Below, piece by piece: positions 62,967 to 64,000 of a stretch of DNA of 64,000 bases (the first letter of the stretch is position 1; each line of letters begins with the position of its first letter). Below the pieces are notes generated by a model. It saw only the letters and a program-made list of their open reading frames with translations, had not been told where the DNA came from and did not search any database. A program made the position numbers and the translations under genes. Source of the DNA: Rhodococcus sp. SBT000017. GTDB lineage: Bacteria > Actinomycetota > Actinomycetes > Mycobacteriales > Mycobacteriaceae. The DNA lies in assembly GCF_003688915.1 (NCBI RefSeq), contig NZ_REFU01000001.1:496001-560000 (forward strand). Direction: 5' to 3'.

Positions 62967-63985
62967 CTTCGACCGCGATCCTGGCCTACATTCCCAGTCC
63001 GCCGCAGGGGGTGTGGCACGTCGGACCGCTGGCTCTGCGGGCCTACGCCCTGTTCATCATCATCGGCATCGTCGTTGCCGTCGTGTGGGGTGATCGACGC
63101 TGGGTGGCCCGAGGTGGAACCAAGGGCACAGTCCTCGACGTCGCAGTCTGGGCCGTCCCGTTCGGTCTGCTGGGCGGGCGTCTGTACCACGTGGCAACCG
63201 ACTGGAAGACGTACTTCGGTCCCGGCGGAAACCCGATCGAAGCGCTGTACGTCTGGAACGGCGGGCTCGGAATCTGGGGAGCGGTGTTCCTCGGTGGCGT
63301 CGGTGCCTGGATCGCCTGCCGTCGACGCGGAATTCCGTTGCCCGCGTTCGGTGACGCCGTCGGCCCCCCGATTCTGCTGGCCCAGGCGATCGGCCGCATC
63401 GGCAACTACTTCAACCAGGAACTGTACGGCCGCGACACCACACAGCCGTGGGGTCTGGAGATCTACGAACGGGTCGACGCCGATGGACGGCTCGATCCAC
63501 TCAACGGAGTCTCGACCGGTTTCGTGGAAAAAGTGGTGCATCCGACCTTCCTGTACGAGCTGCTGTGGAGCGTGGCAGTCGTCGTGCTTCTGGTTCTCGT
63601 AGACCGCAAGTACACGATCGGCCACGGTCGACTGTTCGCGCTGTACGTGGCCGGATACTGCGCAGGACGGTTCTGGGTGGAACTCATGCGCGACGACTTC
63701 GCCACGACGATCGCAGGCATACGCATCAACACTTTCACCTCCGCCATCATCTTCGTGCTGGCGCTCGCGTACTTCGTGATCGCCACCAAGGGCCGTGAAG
63801 AACCGGCGACACTGAGATCGAACGACGACGTGGATCACGAGACTGCTTCCGAGGACGCCTCCTCGGATGCGGAAGGCTCGGGCCCGACGCCGATCGACGA
63901 CACCACGGACGCAGGCACCGTGGACGAGCAGCCCACTCAGGCGTCCGACAAGAAAGCCGAGGAAGAAGGCAGTACGCGTGGTTGA
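62963..63985 (+). CDS. lgt: Prolipoprotein diacylglyceryl transferase
   Basis: A 340-residue membrane enzyme transferring diacylglycerol to the lipobox Cys. Signature AIGRIGNYFNQELYGRDTTQ, HVGPLALRAYALFIIIG in helix 1, WNGGLGIWGAVFLGGVGAWI and FWVELMRDD near the end. About seven helices, then a ~60-residue acidic tail. GTG 62963 overlaps the trpA stop, as in M. tuberculosis Rv1613-Rv1614. It supplies substrates to LspA. Confidence 0.96.
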   Translation: MTSTAILAYIPSPPQGVWHVGPLALRAYALFIIIGIVVAVVWGDRRWVARGGTKGTVLDVAVWAVPFGLLGGRLYHVATDWKTYFGPGGNPIEALYVWNGGLGIWGAVFLGGVGAWIACRRRGIPLPAFGDAVGPPILLAQAIGRIGNYFNQELYGRDTTQPWGLEIYERVDADGRLDPLNGVSTGFVEKVVHPTFLYELLWSVAVVVLLVLVDRKYTIGHGRLFALYVAGYCAGRFWVELMRDDFATTIAGIRINTFTSAIIFVLALAYFVIATKGREEPATLRSNDDVDHETASEDASSDAEGSGPTPIDDTTDAGTVDEQPTQASDKKAEEEGSTRG

Positions 63986-64000
63986 TTTCGACAAGACCCC
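63978..64000 (+). CDS. Possible start of the next gene (3' truncated by window)
   Basis: GTG 63978 opens a frame (GTG GTT GAT TTC GAC AAG ACC) that overlaps the lgt stop by 8 bases and runs off the end. Only seven codons are visible, so the product cannot be named. Confidence 0.3.

Overview
The window is chromosomal DNA from a high-GC actinobacterium of the Mycobacteriales. Gene content and order point to Nocardiaceae, most likely Rhodococcus or a near relative. From memory of the Mycobacterium tuberculosis map, the backbone follows Rv1536 (ileS) through Rv1614 (lgt): ileS, dinX, lspA, an rluD-like gene, dnaE1, ilvA, treZ/treY/treX, an acyltransferase, bioB with its two followers, nadABC, the his operon, the trp genes and lgt. 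Rhodococcus-type accessory genes are inserted between these blocks. No rRNA, tRNA, CRISPR array, insertion sequence or prophage was recognised. No intergenic gap exceeds about 300 bases.

Layout. 1-7.2 kb: the end of ileS, a peptide deformylase, DNA polymerase IV, three lipoprotein genes, signal peptidase II, a pseudouridine synthase and a small anchored protein. 7.3-15.4 kb: the replicative polymerase DnaE, a small membrane protein, a deazaflavin-type oxidoreductase, threonine dehydratase, and a divergent TetR/drug-efflux pair with repeated operators. 15.4-24.1 kb (minus strand): the glgX-treY-treZ operon, which makes trehalose from glycogen-type glucans, then an OafA-type acyltransferase. 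24.3-32.6 kb is accessory: an MFS exporter, a MerR regulator coupled to a membrane protein, a PAS-GGDEF diguanylate cyclase, a CHAP protein, a sirtuin, a GntR-ABC operon and an orphan HTH protein. 32.7-35.4 kb: secA2 overlapped by a META-domain lipoprotein. 35.4-38.0 kb: a biotin unit (TetR regulator, bioB, BsaP-like protein, DUF2567 membrane protein). 38.0-42.3 kb: an NAD unit (NrtR-like regulator, nadA, nadB, nadC). 42.3-48.5 kb: mixed genes, including a DUF222/HNH protein and a LysE-small protein-YchJ operon. 48.6-56.5 kb: hisD-C-B-MFS-hisH-small membrane protein-hisA/priA-inositol-phosphatase-hisF-hisI. 56.5-64 kb: a MarR regulator and a Bcp peroxiredoxin on the minus strand, then trpE, a trp-associated membrane protein, trpC, trpB, trpA and lgt.

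Many neighbours overlap by ATGA or GTGA, so translational coupling is the rule inside the his, trp, nad, tre and ABC operons. The clearest regulatory DNA is two TGAAC-N3-GTTCA boxes at a consensus promoter upstream of bioB, a perfect 8+7+8 palindrome between the NrtR-like gene and nadA, a 21-bp operator in a MerR-type promoter, and a CACTA/TAGTG palindrome before the GntR-ABC operon. No wholly new multi-gene system stands out. The best under-described items are the DUF2567 partner of the biotin unit, a 53-codon gene in the lysE-ychJ operon, a membrane protein coupled to a MerR regulator, a 22-bp direct repeat before marR, and a 58-nt imperfect inverted repeat before ilvA. Functions are assigned from motifs and family knowledge only; no database search was run.
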